A stretch of 64,000 nt of DNA from Pseudomonas saponiphila (GTDB lineage Bacteria > Pseudomonadota > Gammaproteobacteria > Pseudomonadales > Pseudomonadaceae), in assembly GCF_900105185.1 (NCBI RefSeq), contig NZ_FNTJ01000001.1, forward strand, positions 3,058,501 to 3,122,500, in the 5' to 3' direction. The notes beneath the pieces are model-generated. The model did not search any database and was not told where the DNA came from. It saw only the letters and a list, made by a program, of their open reading frames with translations. Position numbers and translations under genes: made by a program. This document shows, piece after piece, positions 26,230-35,860 of this stretch. The stretch's first letter is position 1, and each line of letters starts with the position of its first letter.

Positions 26230-27183
26230 TCAGTTGAGCAGGCGGATCGGCCGGCCGGCGTGCCAGGCCTGCAGGTCCTCGATCATCTGGCTGAAGAACA
26301 GCCGGTAGTTCTGCCGAGTGACGTAACCGATATGGGGCGTGGCCAGGACATTGGGCAGGTGCCGGAACGGATGCTCGGCGGGCAAGGGTTCTTCGGCGAA
26401 CACGTCGAGGGCGGCTCCGGCCAGTCGGCCCTGTTCCAGGGCAGCGATCAACGCCGCCTCGTCGACGATCGGCCCCCGGGCGGTGTTGATCAGCAGGGCG
26501 TCGGGCTTCATCCAGGCCAGGGCTTGGGCGTCCACCAGGTGACGGCTGCGTTCACTGAGCACCAGGTGCACCGAGAGCACATCGGCCTGTTCGAACAGGG
26601 CTTGCTTGTCGACGTGGATCACCCCGGCGGCGGCCGCGCGTTCGGCGCTGAGGTTCTCGCTCCAGGCAATCACCCGCATGCCGAACACCTGACCGAACTG
26701 CGCTACCCGCTGGCCGATGTTGCCCAGGCCCAGCAGGCCCAGGGTCTTGCCGTGCAGATCGCCGCCCAGGCCCTGTTGCCAGTGGCCGGCACGCAGGGCA
26801 TTGGCTTCGTTGAGCAGGTTGCGGGTCAGGGCCATGAGCAGGGCCCAGGTCAGTTCCGGGGCCGCCTGCCGATAGCTGTCGCTGCCGCAGACCTGGATCC
26901 CCAGGGCCTTGGCGGCCTCAAGGTCGATGGCGGCGTTGCGCATGCCGCCGGTCAGCAGCAACTTGAGTCGGGGCAGGCGTTGCAGCAGATCGGCGTCGAA
27001 CAGCGTGCGCTCGCGCATCACGCAGATCACCTGGAACGGCAGCAGGCGCTGCACCAGAAGCTCGCGCTGGCCGGGGTAGTCATGCAGGAAGCTGACCTGG
27101 CCGATGCCCTGCAGCACCGACCAGTCCACCACCTCGCGGGCCACGTCTTGCCAATCGTCGATTACCGCAATCTGCAGCGTCAT
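26230..27183 (-). CDS. D-2-hydroxyacid dehydrogenase family protein
   Basis: A 317-residue NAD(P)-dependent oxidoreductase of the D-isomer 2-hydroxyacid dehydrogenase family (glyoxylate/hydroxypyruvate reductase or phosphoglycerate dehydrogenase-like). Visible motifs are the dinucleotide loop GLLGLGNIGQRVA (about 148), NTARGPIVDE with the substrate Arg, DVFAEEPLP with the catalytic Glu, and ATPHIGYVT with the catalytic His. AGGAG precedes the ATG by 7 nt. The neighbours give no substrate hint: glgA lies downstream on the same strand but beyond a terminator-like hairpin and the glgA control region. Substrate not assignable. Confidence 0.9.
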   Translation of the reverse strand: MTLQIAVIDDWQDVAREVVDWSVLQGIGQVSFLHDYPGQRELLVQRLLPFQVICVMRERTLFDADLLQRLPRLKLLLTGGMRNAAIDLEAAKALGIQVCGSDSYRQAAPELTWALLMALTRNLLNEANALRAGHWQQGLGGDLHGKTLGLLGLGNIGQRVAQFGQVFGMRVIAWSENLSAERAAAAGVIHVDKQALFEQADVLSVHLVLSERSRHLVDAQALAWMKPDALLINTARGPIVDEAALIAALEQGRLAGAALDVFAEEPLPAEHPFRHLPNVLATPHIGYVTRQNYRLFFSQMIEDLQAWHAGRPIRLLN

Positions 27184-27350
27184 GTTCGGGCTCCTGATTC
27201 GGGGGACGGATCAAGCGGCCCGGTGGGGCCTGCTGAGGTTGCCGATCATGGCGCAGATTTGTGGCCATGCGCACGCGGATATTCATCGGCGCCGGCCTGT
27301 CGGCAAGTAGGTCGCGGGAGGCGGATGGCCAGGCCGCTAGGGGCTGGCCG

Positions 27351-27800
27351 TCAAGTGCCCGGGCTGGCCAGCCAGCCCAGGGTCAGCCACACCAATACGG
27401 CGTAGCGGGCGCCCTTGGCCAGGCTGACCAGCAGCAGGAATCGCTTGAGGGGCTCGCCCATGACGCCGGCTACCAGGGTCAGCGGGTCGCCGATCAGTGG
27501 CATCCAGCTCAGCAGCAGCGACCAGTGGCCATAGCGCTGGTAGTGCCGGCGGGCTCGTTCCAGGTGCCGCAGGCCGACGGGGAACCAGCGGCGCTCCTTG
27601 TACTGTTCCAGGCGACGGCCCAGCCACCAGTTGACCAGCGAGCCCAGCACATTGCCCAGGGTTGCCACCAGCCACAGCCCGAGCACGCTCAACTGGCCGT
27701 TGTGCAGCAGGCCCACCAGCAGCGCTTCCGATTGCATGGGCAGCAGGGTGGCGGCGGCGAAGGCCGCCAGGAACAGCCCGAGGTAGGCGCCGAGGATCAA
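27351..27800 (-). CDS. YqaA/DedA-like small inner-membrane protein (TTG start)
   Basis: A 149-residue membrane protein of the YqaA (SNARE-associated/VTT) type, with hydrophobic segments at about 1-20, 35-55, 100-120 and 125-145, and the short motifs LGNVLGSLVNWWLGR and WMPLIGDPLTLVAG that mark the family. The most plausible start is a TTG at 27800 that overlaps the TGA of the DUF411 gene (TTGA). No ATG lies in the right place, so translation is probably coupled to the upstream gene. Family members are thought to act in membrane lipid or membrane-potential homeostasis; the function here is unknown. Confidence 0.8.
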   Translation of the reverse strand: MILGAYLGLFLAAFAAATLLPMQSEALLVGLLHNGQLSVLGLWLVATLGNVLGSLVNWWLGRRLEQYKERRWFPVGLRHLERARRHYQRYGHWSLLLSWMPLIGDPLTLVAGVMGEPLKRFLLLVSLAKGARYAVLVWLTLGWLASPGT

Positions 27801-28246
27801 CGGGCGGGGTAGTCCGCCACCAGCACATCCCGGCCATCGCGGGTCAGGCCGATGATCTGGAAGGCTTCGGCGCCCATGCCGTCCACCTCCATGCCGGGGG
27901 AGCCCATGGGCATGCCTGGGGCCGCGATGCCCAGCAGGTCGTCGCGTTTGCGCAGGGCCAGCACCTGTTCGGCCGGCACATGGCCCTCGACGAACTTGCC
28001 GTCGATGACCGCGGTGTGGCAGGAGCCCAGGCGCGGTGCCACGCCCAGGCGCTGCTTGACCGCGCTCATGTCGGCCTCGACGTGATCGCGGACGTTGAAG
28101 CCGTTGGCCTGCAAATGCTCGATCCACTTCTTGCAGCAGCCACAGTTGGCGTCCCGGTGGACATCGATGTCGATGCTGCCGGCGGCCTGGGCCAGTGAGG
28201 TGATGAACAGGGCGGACAGGGCCGCCAGACGCAGTCTGTGTTTCAT
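27797..28246 (-). CDS. DUF411 periplasmic metal-binding protein
   Basis: A 149-residue exported protein. The signal peptide is about 1-21 (LAALSALFITSLAQA). The mature part has a thioredoxin-like DUF411 fold with HRDANCGCCKKW near the N-terminus, then GSCHTAVIDGKFVEGHVP, and a Met-rich GMPMGSPGMEVDGM segment. Cys and Met clusters suggest copper handling in the periplasm, as proposed for the family. I started it at the ATG before the signal peptide (28246); a longer frame to 28429 is not needed. It is followed by the coupled YqaA gene, and a 17-bp palindrome lies 82 bp upstream. Confidence 0.88.
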   Translation of the reverse strand: MKHRLRLAALSALFITSLAQAAGSIDIDVHRDANCGCCKKWIEHLQANGFNVRDHVEADMSAVKQRLGVAPRLGSCHTAVIDGKFVEGHVPAEQVLALRKRDDLLGIAAPGMPMGSPGMEVDGMGAEAFQIIGLTRDGRDVLVADYPAR

Positions 28247-28556
28247 GGAATATCTCGTGTGGGTACGCGGGCCAATGCCGGGTGCGGCGCATTTTTGCGG
28301 TTTTTGCCGGTTTGCGGCACGCGCGTATGTATCAAGGTGATACAAAACCGCTGCGCGGGCTTGGGACCTGTTGCCCCGGCGGCTTGTTGGAAGGCCCTGC
28401 ATGCCGATAGAGTCCCGCAGGTTTGGCAAGCTTAATCGGCGCCGGCTGTCAGCAACCTGAGGTCTGGGTTACAGATTTGTCAGGTGGACTGGCAGCCAGG
28501 GCGAACCATCTTATACAGGGCCGGGCGCACGGCCCGCGGCACACCAGCGAGGCTCC
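28247..28556. other. 310-bp divergent intergenic region
   Basis: Control region between the leftward DUF411-YqaA pair and the rightward NTF2-like gene. Besides the palindrome at 28328-28344, I see no further gene or clear promoter element. Confidence 0.5.
28328..28344. promoter_or_regulatory. 17-bp palindromic operator (GntR-like)
   Basis: TGTATCA-AGG-TGATACA has perfect 7-bp arms. Such TGTAT/ATACA operators are common for GntR-family repressors, though the family cannot be fixed from one site. It is placed to control the DUF411-YqaA pair, the NTF2-like gene, or both. Confidence 0.5.
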
Positions 28557-29000
28557 ATGAAACCCTACCTGACGTTGTTGTTCCTGCTGTTGTTGGCCAC
28601 TCCGGCGCTGGCCGAATACAGCGCCCAGGAGCAGGAGAACCGGCGCAATGTGCTGGCGTTCTATCAACTGGCCCTGAACGACAAGGACTTCGCCGCTGCC
28701 CGACCTTACCTGGGCGCGCACTACATTCAGCACAATCCGGCCGTGGCGGATGGCATCGAGGGCTTTCGGACCTTCATCGAATTTCTCAAGCAGCACTACC
28801 CGCAATCGCGCAGCGAGATCAAACGCCTGTTCGTCGATGGCGACTTCGTGATCGTGCATGTGCGCAACACCGGCCGCGAACCGGGGGTGGTCAAGTCGAT
28901 CATCGATATCTATCGCCTGGAGCAGGGCAAGATCGTCGAGCATTGGGACACCAGCCAGGTGTTGCCGGACAAGGCCGCCAACGCCAACGGCGCCTTCTGA
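28557..29000 (+). CDS. exported NTF2/SnoaL-like protein
   Basis: A 147-residue protein with a signal peptide of about 19 residues (LLFLLLLATPALA) and a SnoaL/NTF2-like cone fold. Motifs are NRRNVLAFYQLALNDKDFAAARPYL, YIQHNPAVADGIEG and IIDIYRLEQGKIVEHWDT. This subgroup resembles SnoaL-like polyketide cyclases, but periplasmic versions have no assigned role. It meets the SRPBCC gene tail to tail with no spacer, so no terminator lies between them. Confidence 0.85.
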   Translation: MKPYLTLLFLLLLATPALAEYSAQEQENRRNVLAFYQLALNDKDFAAARPYLGAHYIQHNPAVADGIEGFRTFIEFLKQHYPQSRSEIKRLFVDGDFVIVHVRNTGREPGVVKSIIDIYRLEQGKIVEHWDTSQVLPDKAANANGAF

Positions 29001-29456
29001 TCAGCCGGCCGTGGCTTCCAGGCGTTGCTTGAGATTGCCCAGGGCCTGGGCCGACAGCTGCTCCATGCGTGGGCCCAGGCCGCTCAGATGCAGGTCGGTG
29101 GAGAACGCCAGGGTACGCTGCAGCAGTGTGCCGTCCCCCTGTTTGCTCAACTGGTAGCGAAGCGAGCCATCCAGCGCGGCGGAACTGAACAGGACCTTGA
29201 ACTCCTTGGGAAACAGCGCGACCAGCACCCGGTAGCTCGTGGGGATCTGCACCCCCAGCAGGTTCATGGTTTCACTGAAGCGATGGCCGGCCGGCAGCGA
29301 ACCGCCGAGCCCGGTGTCGGCCCGCAGGCTGCACGGGTGCCATTCCGGCCAGCGGTCCGGCTGGCTCAGGTAGTAGTAGACGGTGTCGATGCCGGCCCGG
29401 ATGTACAGCTCGTGGCGGATCTGTTCCTGCAATAGATGTGATTGGCGCTGGCCCAT
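29001..29456 (-). CDS. SRPBCC (START/Bet v1-like) family protein
   Basis: A 151-residue protein with the SRPBCC hydrophobic-pocket fold: IRAGIDTVYYYLSQPDRWPEWHP is the typical N-terminal strand and Trp region. It is probably cytosolic and might bind a lipid or aromatic ligand. I chose the ATG at 29456, because the GTG four codons upstream sits on top of AAGGAA. The stop abuts the convergent NTF2-like gene. No specific role can be read from context. Confidence 0.8.
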   Translation of the reverse strand: MGQRQSHLLQEQIRHELYIRAGIDTVYYYLSQPDRWPEWHPCSLRADTGLGGSLPAGHRFSETMNLLGVQIPTSYRVLVALFPKEFKVLFSSAALDGSLRYQLSKQGDGTLLQRTLAFSTDLHLSGLGPRMEQLSAQALGNLKQRLEATAG

Positions 29457-29497
29457 GACGCACCCCACTTCCTTGTGACCGGAGCCTCCAATATAGT

Positions 29498-29528
29498 CCC
29501 GCCGCCGGGGCCTGCCAGCGGCGGCGGG
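29498..29528 (-). terminator. GC-rich hairpin downstream of the chemoreceptor gene
   Basis: CCCGCCGC and GCGGCGGG form an 8-bp stem around a 15-nt loop, 8 bp after the stop at 29536. Read leftward, only an AT-rich stretch and no T-run follows. Confidence 0.4.
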
Positions 29529-29535
29529 CAGCCGT

Positions 29536-31530
29536 TCAGCGGACTTTGAAGCGGCTCATCAGATGGCTGACCTGGGCATTGGCCTGCAGCAGGCTCTGGG
29601 TATTGCTTTCGCCGGCCCGGGCGCTTTCCACCAGTTCCTCGACCATGTGTCGGATGCTCACCATGCTGCGGTTGATCTCCTCGGTCACTGCGCTCTGCTG
29701 CTCGGCGGCGGTGGCGATCTGGGTGCTGAGGCTGTTGATCTGGCTCACCGAATCGGCCATCTGGTCAAGGCCGCTGTTGACCCGCGCGGTGGCGTCCGCC
29801 GCCGATTGGCAACTGGCCTGGGTGTTCTCCATGGCGCTGACCGAGGAACTGACGCCCTGGCTCAGGCGGCTGAGCATTTCGTTGATCTGCGAGGTGCTGT
29901 CCTGGGTCCGCGCCGCCAATGCCCGGACTTCGTCGGCAACCACCGCGAAGCCGCGTCCTTGCTCTCCGGCCCGGGCCGCCTCGATGGCGGCGTTGAGGGC
30001 CAGCAGGTTGGTCTGTCCGGCGATGTCGCCGATCACCCCGAGGATTTCGGTGATGCGCTGGGCATCGGCCTGCATGGCTTCGACCTTGTGGGTGGCATCG
30101 GCCACTTCGTCGATCAGGGCGATGACGCTGCCGGAGGCCTGGCCCACCACCACCCGCGAATGCTCGGCATGCTCGTTGGCGCGGCGGGTGAAGTCCGCAG
30201 TCTGTGCGGCGTTGGCCGCGACGCTCTCGGCGGTGCTGCTCATCTGCGTGATGGCGGTCACGGTCTGGTCGGTTTCCGAAGCGTGACGCAGCAGGATCTG
30301 CTGGCTGTGGGTCGAGCTCTGTTGCAACTGCACCAGGCTGCCGGCCATGGCGTCGGTGGCCTGGGTCACTTCGCCGATCATCGTCTGCAGGTACTGGATG
30401 AAGTGGTTGACCGAATGGCCGATGGCGCCAAGCTCGTCTTCGGCGCGGATCACGATGCGTCGGGTCAGGTCGGCATCACCGGTGGCCAGGGCATCGATGT
30501 TGCCCTTGAGGATCTTCATCCGTTGCACCAGTTGACGGATCGCATAGACCTGCAACAGCACCAGCAGGATCACCATGGGGATCTGCAACAGGCTCAGGGT
30601 GCTCAGTACATCGTCGCGCTGGGCGGTGATCTGCTGGGTGGGTAGGGTACTGGCGAGGAACCAGGGAGTGCCTTCGATGGCGCGCATGAAGAAGGTGCTG
30701 GGCACCCCGGCGTTATCGAATTCGAGGCGCTGGGGGCCCTTGTCACGCTGCTCCAGCGCGGCCTGGATCCGGGCGGCGAAGGGCGAGGCGGCGGCCAGTT
30801 CGCGAATGTTCTTGAGGACGATCGGGCCACTGATGCGTGAGCTGTTGCTGATGATCTTGCCGTCGGCCTCGACGATCAGCATCTGCGCGTTGAGTTCCTT
30901 TTCCTGGCGGGCCACCAGGTCGTTGAAGAAGCCCAGGGTCACGTCGATGGTGGCCACGCCCCAGGGCTGGCCGTCGCGGCGGATGGCCATGGCGCAGTTG
31001 GTCCGCGGTTCGGCGCTGGCGTCGTCCTTGTAGGCCGCGGCCCAGGCGCACTGGCCGGGAGCAGTCTGCATGCCGCCCTGGTACCAGGACTGGTCGTAGT
31101 AATTGGGGGCCGGGTCGCTGTTCCAGAAGGTGTTGACCACCAGCTTGCCGGAGGCGTCGCGGTGCCAGAAGGTGCTGTGCTTGTTGCGGCCCGGGGTGCG
31201 CTGGCCCGGCAGGGGCCAGATGCCGCCACCGAAGACTTTCTGCTCGCCGTACTGGTCCACCAGCCCCGGCAGGACCCGGTCGATGCTGTCGCTGTCGAGC
31301 AGGGGAATGGTCTGGGTGATGCTGCGCTGCTGGGCCTGGACCTTGTTCAGTTCGCCCTGGATGTGTTCCGCCACTTCGGCGATGCGGTTCAGGGCCACCT
31401 GTTCTTCGGTGTGGCGCAGCTTGGGCGCGACCAACTGACTGATGCCCACGACGGTGAGTACCAGCATCAGGACAATGAACAGGACCAGAAACAACGTGTA
31501 GCGGGTTTGAATGGTGCGCAAAGCGGGCAT
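29536..31530 (-). CDS. methyl-accepting chemotaxis protein, Cache sensor
   Basis: A 664-residue chemoreceptor. TM1 is about 11-33. A large periplasmic dCache-type ligand domain (about 35-310) includes [25 protein letters not shown] and a YDQSWYQGG stretch like amine- or amino-acid-binding receptors. TM2 is about 312-332, followed by HAMP (about 335-390) and the signalling hairpin (about 400-664) with the conserved tip [20 protein letters not shown]. It has no C-terminal CheR-docking pentapeptide. It stands alone; ligand unknown. It acts through CheA/CheW at a cell pole. Confidence 0.93.
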   Translation of the reverse strand: MPALRTIQTRYTLFLVLFIVLMLVLTVVGISQLVAPKLRHTEEQVALNRIAEVAEHIQGELNKVQAQQRSITQTIPLLDSDSIDRVLPGLVDQYGEQKVFGGGIWPLPGQRTPGRNKHSTFWHRDASGKLVVNTFWNSDPAPNYYDQSWYQGGMQTAPGQCAWAAAYKDDASAEPRTNCAMAIRRDGQPWGVATIDVTLGFFNDLVARQEKELNAQMLIVEADGKIISNSSRISGPIVLKNIRELAAASPFAARIQAALEQRDKGPQRLEFDNAGVPSTFFMRAIEGTPWFLASTLPTQQITAQRDDVLSTLSLLQIPMVILLVLLQVYAIRQLVQRMKILKGNIDALATGDADLTRRIVIRAEDELGAIGHSVNHFIQYLQTMIGEVTQATDAMAGSLVQLQQSSTHSQQILLRHASETDQTVTAITQMSSTAESVAANAAQTADFTRRANEHAEHSRVVVGQASGSVIALIDEVADATHKVEAMQADAQRITEILGVIGDIAGQTNLLALNAAIEAARAGEQGRGFAVVADEVRALAARTQDSTSQINEMLSRLSQGVSSSVSAMENTQASCQSAADATARVNSGLDQMADSVSQINSLSTQIATAAEQQSAVTEEINRSMVSIRHMVEELVESARAGESNTQSLLQANAQVSHLMSRFKVR

Positions 31531-31984
31531 GGGACCTGTCCTTTCCGAGCGTTTCTTATTTTTCGGGGGGGAGCCGTGTCAGGGCATCCACAGGATGTCG
31601 GCGCGGTTTTTCAGCTCTTTAGTACGATCGTCCAAAAAAGTCGCGGTGGGTTTAAAAACCACGATCGGCGCTGGTTGGCAAAGGCGCCGGGCGGGGGTGA
31701 AAAGCCTCGATCAGAGCAGGAAAAGATGACGGTTCGAGCATGGCCGACCCTCCGTCCACCCTTTAAATCGGGCCTTTGGGCGAAATGTGTCGAGTTTGTA
31801 CAGAAATTGTAAATTGTCGAAATAAAGCGTTGTTGCCGGGCTCCCTCGGCGTTGATACTGGCGCCCATTCAGATGATTCAACACGGCTTCCACCCAGTTT
31901 CAGGTACCCCATCAGAGCTTTCGAAGTCTGGCGGTCGACAGGTGAAACAGGGGGATCGGCAAGCCGGACTACAGGAGTGTCAGC
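31531..31984. other. 454-bp intergenic region, AT-richer than its surroundings
   Basis: No convincing gene. It holds the divergent promoters of the chemoreceptor (left) and the 177-residue protein (right), and an imperfect palindrome around GGTTTAAAAACC near 31650-31660. A TTGTAC-like -35 near 31796 could serve the right-hand gene. A small RNA cannot be excluded. Confidence 0.45.
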
Positions 31985-32518
31985 ATGGCAATCGGATACG
32001 TTGGAGGCTGGACCAGCAAGGCGGGTCTGTTGGTACAGGAAGGTGGCGGCAGTTCCTCCAAACCGGTTTCGCAGAGCGCCAAGGTGCGGCAGATGTTGAG
32101 CCTGGTGGGCAGCAACCCCACGGTGCTGGACATCCGCAAGATGGACCAGTTGAAACTGCACAAGCAGATCAAGGGCTTCGATCCGACCAACGTGACCACC
32201 AAGTCCCTGGGCAGCATGAGCACCTTTTTGAAGAACAATGGCCTGATTTCCGATGTCACCGCGCTGAATCTGCTCAACGCCGGCGACAAGTTCGATCGCT
32301 TCGGCATTCCGAAGAACCCGGACGAGCCCTTCAATGCGCTGGAATACTTCGCCATGAAGCTCGATGACATCCAGAACAACAACATCAAGGGCAACAAGTA
32401 CGCCAACTACCTGGTGCCCGAGTACAAGAAGGCCATCTACGTGCTGCAGAGCCTGCAGAACTACGGCAAGGGCAACGGCACCACGGTGACCGACAAGAAC
32501 GTTTCCGCCAAAGCCTGA
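31985..32518 (+). CDS. conserved-looking hypothetical protein, unknown function
   Basis: A 177-residue soluble protein, MAIGYVGGWTSKAG and onward, with no signal peptide, membrane segment or cysteine. It is rich in Lys, Asn and Leu. A Gly/Ser-rich start is followed by helical segments (SAKVRQMLSLVG, EYFAMKLDDIQNNN, YKKAIYVLQSLQNYGKG). A good ribosome site (AGGAG, 8 nt) supports the start. Its base composition and amino-acid use are less GC-driven than its neighbours, which may mean acquisition or high expression. It ends at a strong bidirectional hairpin. I do not recognise the family. Confidence 0.75.
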   Translation: MAIGYVGGWTSKAGLLVQEGGGSSSKPVSQSAKVRQMLSLVGSNPTVLDIRKMDQLKLHKQIKGFDPTNVTTKSLGSMSTFLKNNGLISDVTALNLLNAGDKFDRFGIPKNPDEPFNALEYFAMKLDDIQNNNIKGNKYANYLVPEYKKAIYVLQSLQNYGKGNGTTVTDKNVSAKA

Positions 32519-32528
32519 TTGCAGTACG

Positions 32529-32557
32529 CCTGCGCGCTCGCTCAGCGAGCGCGCAGG
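32529..32557. terminator. bidirectional terminator hairpin
   Basis: CCTGCGCGCTCGCT and AGCGAGCGCGCAGG form a 14-bp perfect inverted repeat with a one-base centre, between two convergent genes (ends at 32518 and 32567). Confidence 0.75.
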
Positions 32558-32566
32558 TTGTCGGCT

Positions 32567-33562
<996 letters not shown>

Positions 33563-33682
33563 CGGTGATTGCTCCGGTGAGTGGGGAAGAGCATGCAGTT
33601 TGCTACTCGACAAAAAACCGATAAACAGGCTAAAAACGCTATCACTATTGGTGTTTTCTAAATAATCGCGAGCCTGTGTTCC

Positions 33683-34597
33683 ATGGACCGTTTTAATGCC
33701 ATGCGCGTCTTCACCCGCATCGTCGAGCTTGGCGGCTTTGCCCGCGCCGCCGACGACCTGCAAATGCCCCGGGCTTCGGTGACCATCCTGATCAAGCAGC
33801 TGGAAGCTCACCTGGGGGTGCAACTGCTGCACCGCACCACCCGCCAGGTCAGCCCGACCCTGGACGGCGCCGCCTATTATCGGCGCTGCCTGCAACTGCT
33901 GGCGGACCTGGAGGAAACCGAGGCGGCGTTTTCCCTGACCCGGCACCATCCCCGGGGGCTGTTGCGCATCGACATGCCGGTGGGCATCGGTCGCCTGATG
34001 GTGATTCCGGCGTTGCCGGAATTCTCCGCCCGCTACCCGTTGATCGAGCTGGAAATCGGCCTCAATGACCGTCCGGTGGACCTGATCCGCGAAGGCGTCG
34101 ATTGCGCCCTGCGTGGCGGCCCGACGCTGGACGAGAGTCTGGTGGCGCGGCCGCTGGTGCAATTGCAGCAGGTGACGTGCGCCAGCCCCGGCTACCTGCG
34201 CCAGCGGGGAATTCCACGGTCCCCGGCAGAGCTGGAGGGGCATCAGATGGTGGAGTACTTCTCCAGCGTCAGCGGCAAGCGCTACGGCCTGGAGTTCTTC
34301 GTTGACGGCCAGTTGCGCCAGATGCAGTTGCCCAAGCAGGTGGCGGTCAACAGCGCCGACGGTTACCTGGCGGCCTGCGAGGCCGGTTACGGGCTGGTGC
34401 AGACCCCGTACTACAACGTTGCCCGGCAGTTGCAGGCCGGCCTGCTGCAGGAGGTGCTGCAGGATTGCCCGGCGCCGACGCTGCCCTTGACCGCGCTGTA
34501 TCCGCCCCAGCGCCATCTGTCGACCCGGGTGCGGGTGCTGGTCGACTGGCTGGTGGAGCTGTTCGCCCGCCCCGGCAACCTGACCTCGCGTCCCTGA
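33683..34597 (+). CDS. LysR-family regulator next to an aldo/keto reductase
   Basis: A 304-residue LysR-type regulator of the CrgA/DsdC-like group. The HTH is at 1-60 ([35 protein letters not shown]), and the effector domain is about 92-295. Divergence from the aldo/keto reductase over 120 bp is the classic arrangement for LysR control of its neighbour. A terminator-like hairpin follows. Effector unknown. Confidence 0.9.
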   Translation: MDRFNAMRVFTRIVELGGFARAADDLQMPRASVTILIKQLEAHLGVQLLHRTTRQVSPTLDGAAYYRRCLQLLADLEETEAAFSLTRHHPRGLLRIDMPVGIGRLMVIPALPEFSARYPLIELEIGLNDRPVDLIREGVDCALRGGPTLDESLVARPLVQLQQVTCASPGYLRQRGIPRSPAELEGHQMVEYFSSVSGKRYGLEFFVDGQLRQMQLPKQVAVNSADGYLAACEAGYGLVQTPYYNVARQLQAGLLQEVLQDCPAPTLPLTALYPPQRHLSTRVRVLVDWLVELFARPGNLTSRP

Positions 34598-34618
34598 AAC
34601 CGCCGGTCCTGGCAGCAA

Positions 34619-34642
34619 AACGCCCGCGACGGGGCGGGCGTT
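34619..34642. terminator. bidirectional hairpin terminator
   Basis: AACGCCCGC and GCGGGCGTT form a 9-bp stem with a 6-nt loop. It has an A-run on one side and T residues at the end, and lies between the convergent LysR and lipoprotein genes. Confidence 0.65.
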
Positions 34643-34685
34643 GGTGGTGGGCGATGCGCTGCGGCCGATGGATTGGCCGCATGTC

Positions 34686-34814
34686 TCAGCGGTGGTAGTA
34701 GCCGGGGCCGCCGTCGTAGTAACGATGATGGCCGCCATCGCGGGGCATGATGATGCAGCCAGACAGGGTCAGGATGGCCAGCAGGGGAATCAGCAGCGTG
34801 ATTCGACGAAACAT
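34686..34814 (-). CDS. small lipoprotein
   Basis: A 42-residue protein with a lipoprotein signal: [14 protein letters not shown] then the lipobox LSGC at 17-20. The mature part is only about 23 residues, His/Tyr/Gly-rich ([16 protein letters not shown]). GAGGA lies upstream of the ATG. Such tiny His/Tyr-rich lipoproteins are common in pseudomonads and unassigned; the His and Tyr might bind metal, which is speculation. Confidence 0.7.
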   Translation of the reverse strand: MFRRITLLIPLLAILTLSGCIIMPRDGGHHRYYDGGPGYYHR

Positions 34815-34985
34815 TTATCAATCCTCAAGGGGCACGGAAAACGCAGCAGGCCGGCAAGGAAGCAAAATCTTCTTGGCGCCTGTACCATGTGACCCCGATT
34901 TCCCCGGCCCATCCCCAAATCCTGGTATGTGCTTGGCATCGACCTTGATACACGGCGGATACATTTTCAGCTTCAGGACCCCGCA

Positions 34986-35174
34986 ATGACCCAGTCACAA
35001 CGCTTGAAATACTCGATTCTGATTTCCCTGGTGGTACTGGGGACCATGCTTGGCCTTTCCTACCTGCAGAACCATGGCTTCATCAGCGAAAAACTCTTTC
35101 AGTACATCGCCATTGGCGTGGCGGTGGTCGTGGTGGTGATCAATGGCGTGATGCGCCGCAAGGTCAAGCCCTGA
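34986..35174 (+). CDS. small inner-membrane protein
   Basis: A 62-residue protein, MTQSQRLKYS and onward, with two hydrophobic helices (about 9-27 and 40-56), a short polar loop and a basic end (RRKVKP). CAGGA precedes the ATG by 7 nt. A longer frame upstream is not needed. It ends 13 bp before the convergent Fur-like gene. No family recognised. Confidence 0.65.
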   Translation: MTQSQRLKYSILISLVVLGTMLGLSYLQNHGFISEKLFQYIAIGVAVVVVVINGVMRRKVKP

Positions 35175-35187
35175 GCCGCCGGCGGCC

Positions 35188-35562
35188 TCAGGAGAGGCCG
35201 TCGAGCACCGCTGCGGCCTGCTGGTGCAGGCTGTAGCTCTTGTCTGCATTGAGGGTCAACACGCCCTCGCTGCACAGGCGCTTCAACACTTCCCGGACAC
35301 TGAGAAACGACAGCGGAATGTCCAGTTCCAGCAATTGGCTGTGGATTCCGCGCACGCCCAGGGAGCGCTCGCTCTGGGCGGCGGTGAGCAGGGCGTCGAT
35401 GACTTTCAGGCGAATCAGACTGGTGCGCAGGCCAAAGCTCTTCAGCAGCTGCTTGATGCGTTCGTTGCTGTTGCGCTCGGCGCTGCGGCTGAAGGCGCCG
35501 GCATTCAGCGCAGGCGGGTTGTTCACGGGGGTGCCATCCATTGGCAGTTGCGGGTTGTACAT
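35188..35562 (-). CDS. Fur-like winged-helix protein lacking the metal-binding domain
   Basis: A 124-residue protein. Residues 1-35 are polar and variable. Residues 38-110 resemble the DNA-binding winged helix of the Fur/Zur family (RTSLIRLKVIDALL, RGIHSQLLELDIPLSFLSVREVLKRLCSEGVL). The C-terminal dimerisation and metal domain of true Fur proteins, with its His/Cys ligands, is absent. It is usually annotated as an Fe2+/Zn2+ uptake regulator, but metal sensing is unlikely from sequence. It lies divergent to pvdQ, with 298 bp between, so a role in iron-linked control is conceivable. Confidence 0.75.
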   Translation of the reverse strand: MYNPQLPMDGTPVNNPPALNAGAFSRSAERNSNERIKQLLKSFGLRTSLIRLKVIDALLTAAQSERSLGVRGIHSQLLELDIPLSFLSVREVLKRLCSEGVLTLNADKSYSLHQQAAAVLDGLS

Positions 35563-35719
35563 GCAAGAACTCCTTATCAGAGCCTGATCAGGAAAAGAAT
35601 GATGGGTGCTCTAAGTACTAGACGAGCGAGGGTGACCAATCATGAGGCCCAGAATGTAGAAAAATTGTCAGTATCGAGTCACTGACATGTGATGACCGCA
35701 GCGGCCGGCGTTGTGGGCT

Positions 35720-35742
35720 TAAATTTTTTCCCCGGTCTTCGT
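35720..35742 (+). promoter_or_regulatory. candidate PvdS iron-starvation box for pvdQ
   Basis: TAAAT at 35720-35724 and CGT at 35740-35742, 15 bp apart. The PvdS promoter pattern is TAAAT, 16-17 bp, CGT, so the spacing is one short. The site lies 118 bp upstream of the pvdQ start. Confidence 0.4.
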
Positions 35743-35860
35743 CTTTATGGGCAGGCAGGCGCCGGTTGATCCGTGCGCGGCTGGATTCCCAGACTGGCGG
35801 CATTGCCGTACCCCGCCTGCGCACCAGTCCTGGTTGTGTTTTTTTGTATCAGGAGTCGGT

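Noticed and set aside
28247..28429. Longer N-terminal frame of the DUF411 gene
   Set aside because: Extra 61 residues precede a normal signal peptide; the ATG at 28246 fits better.
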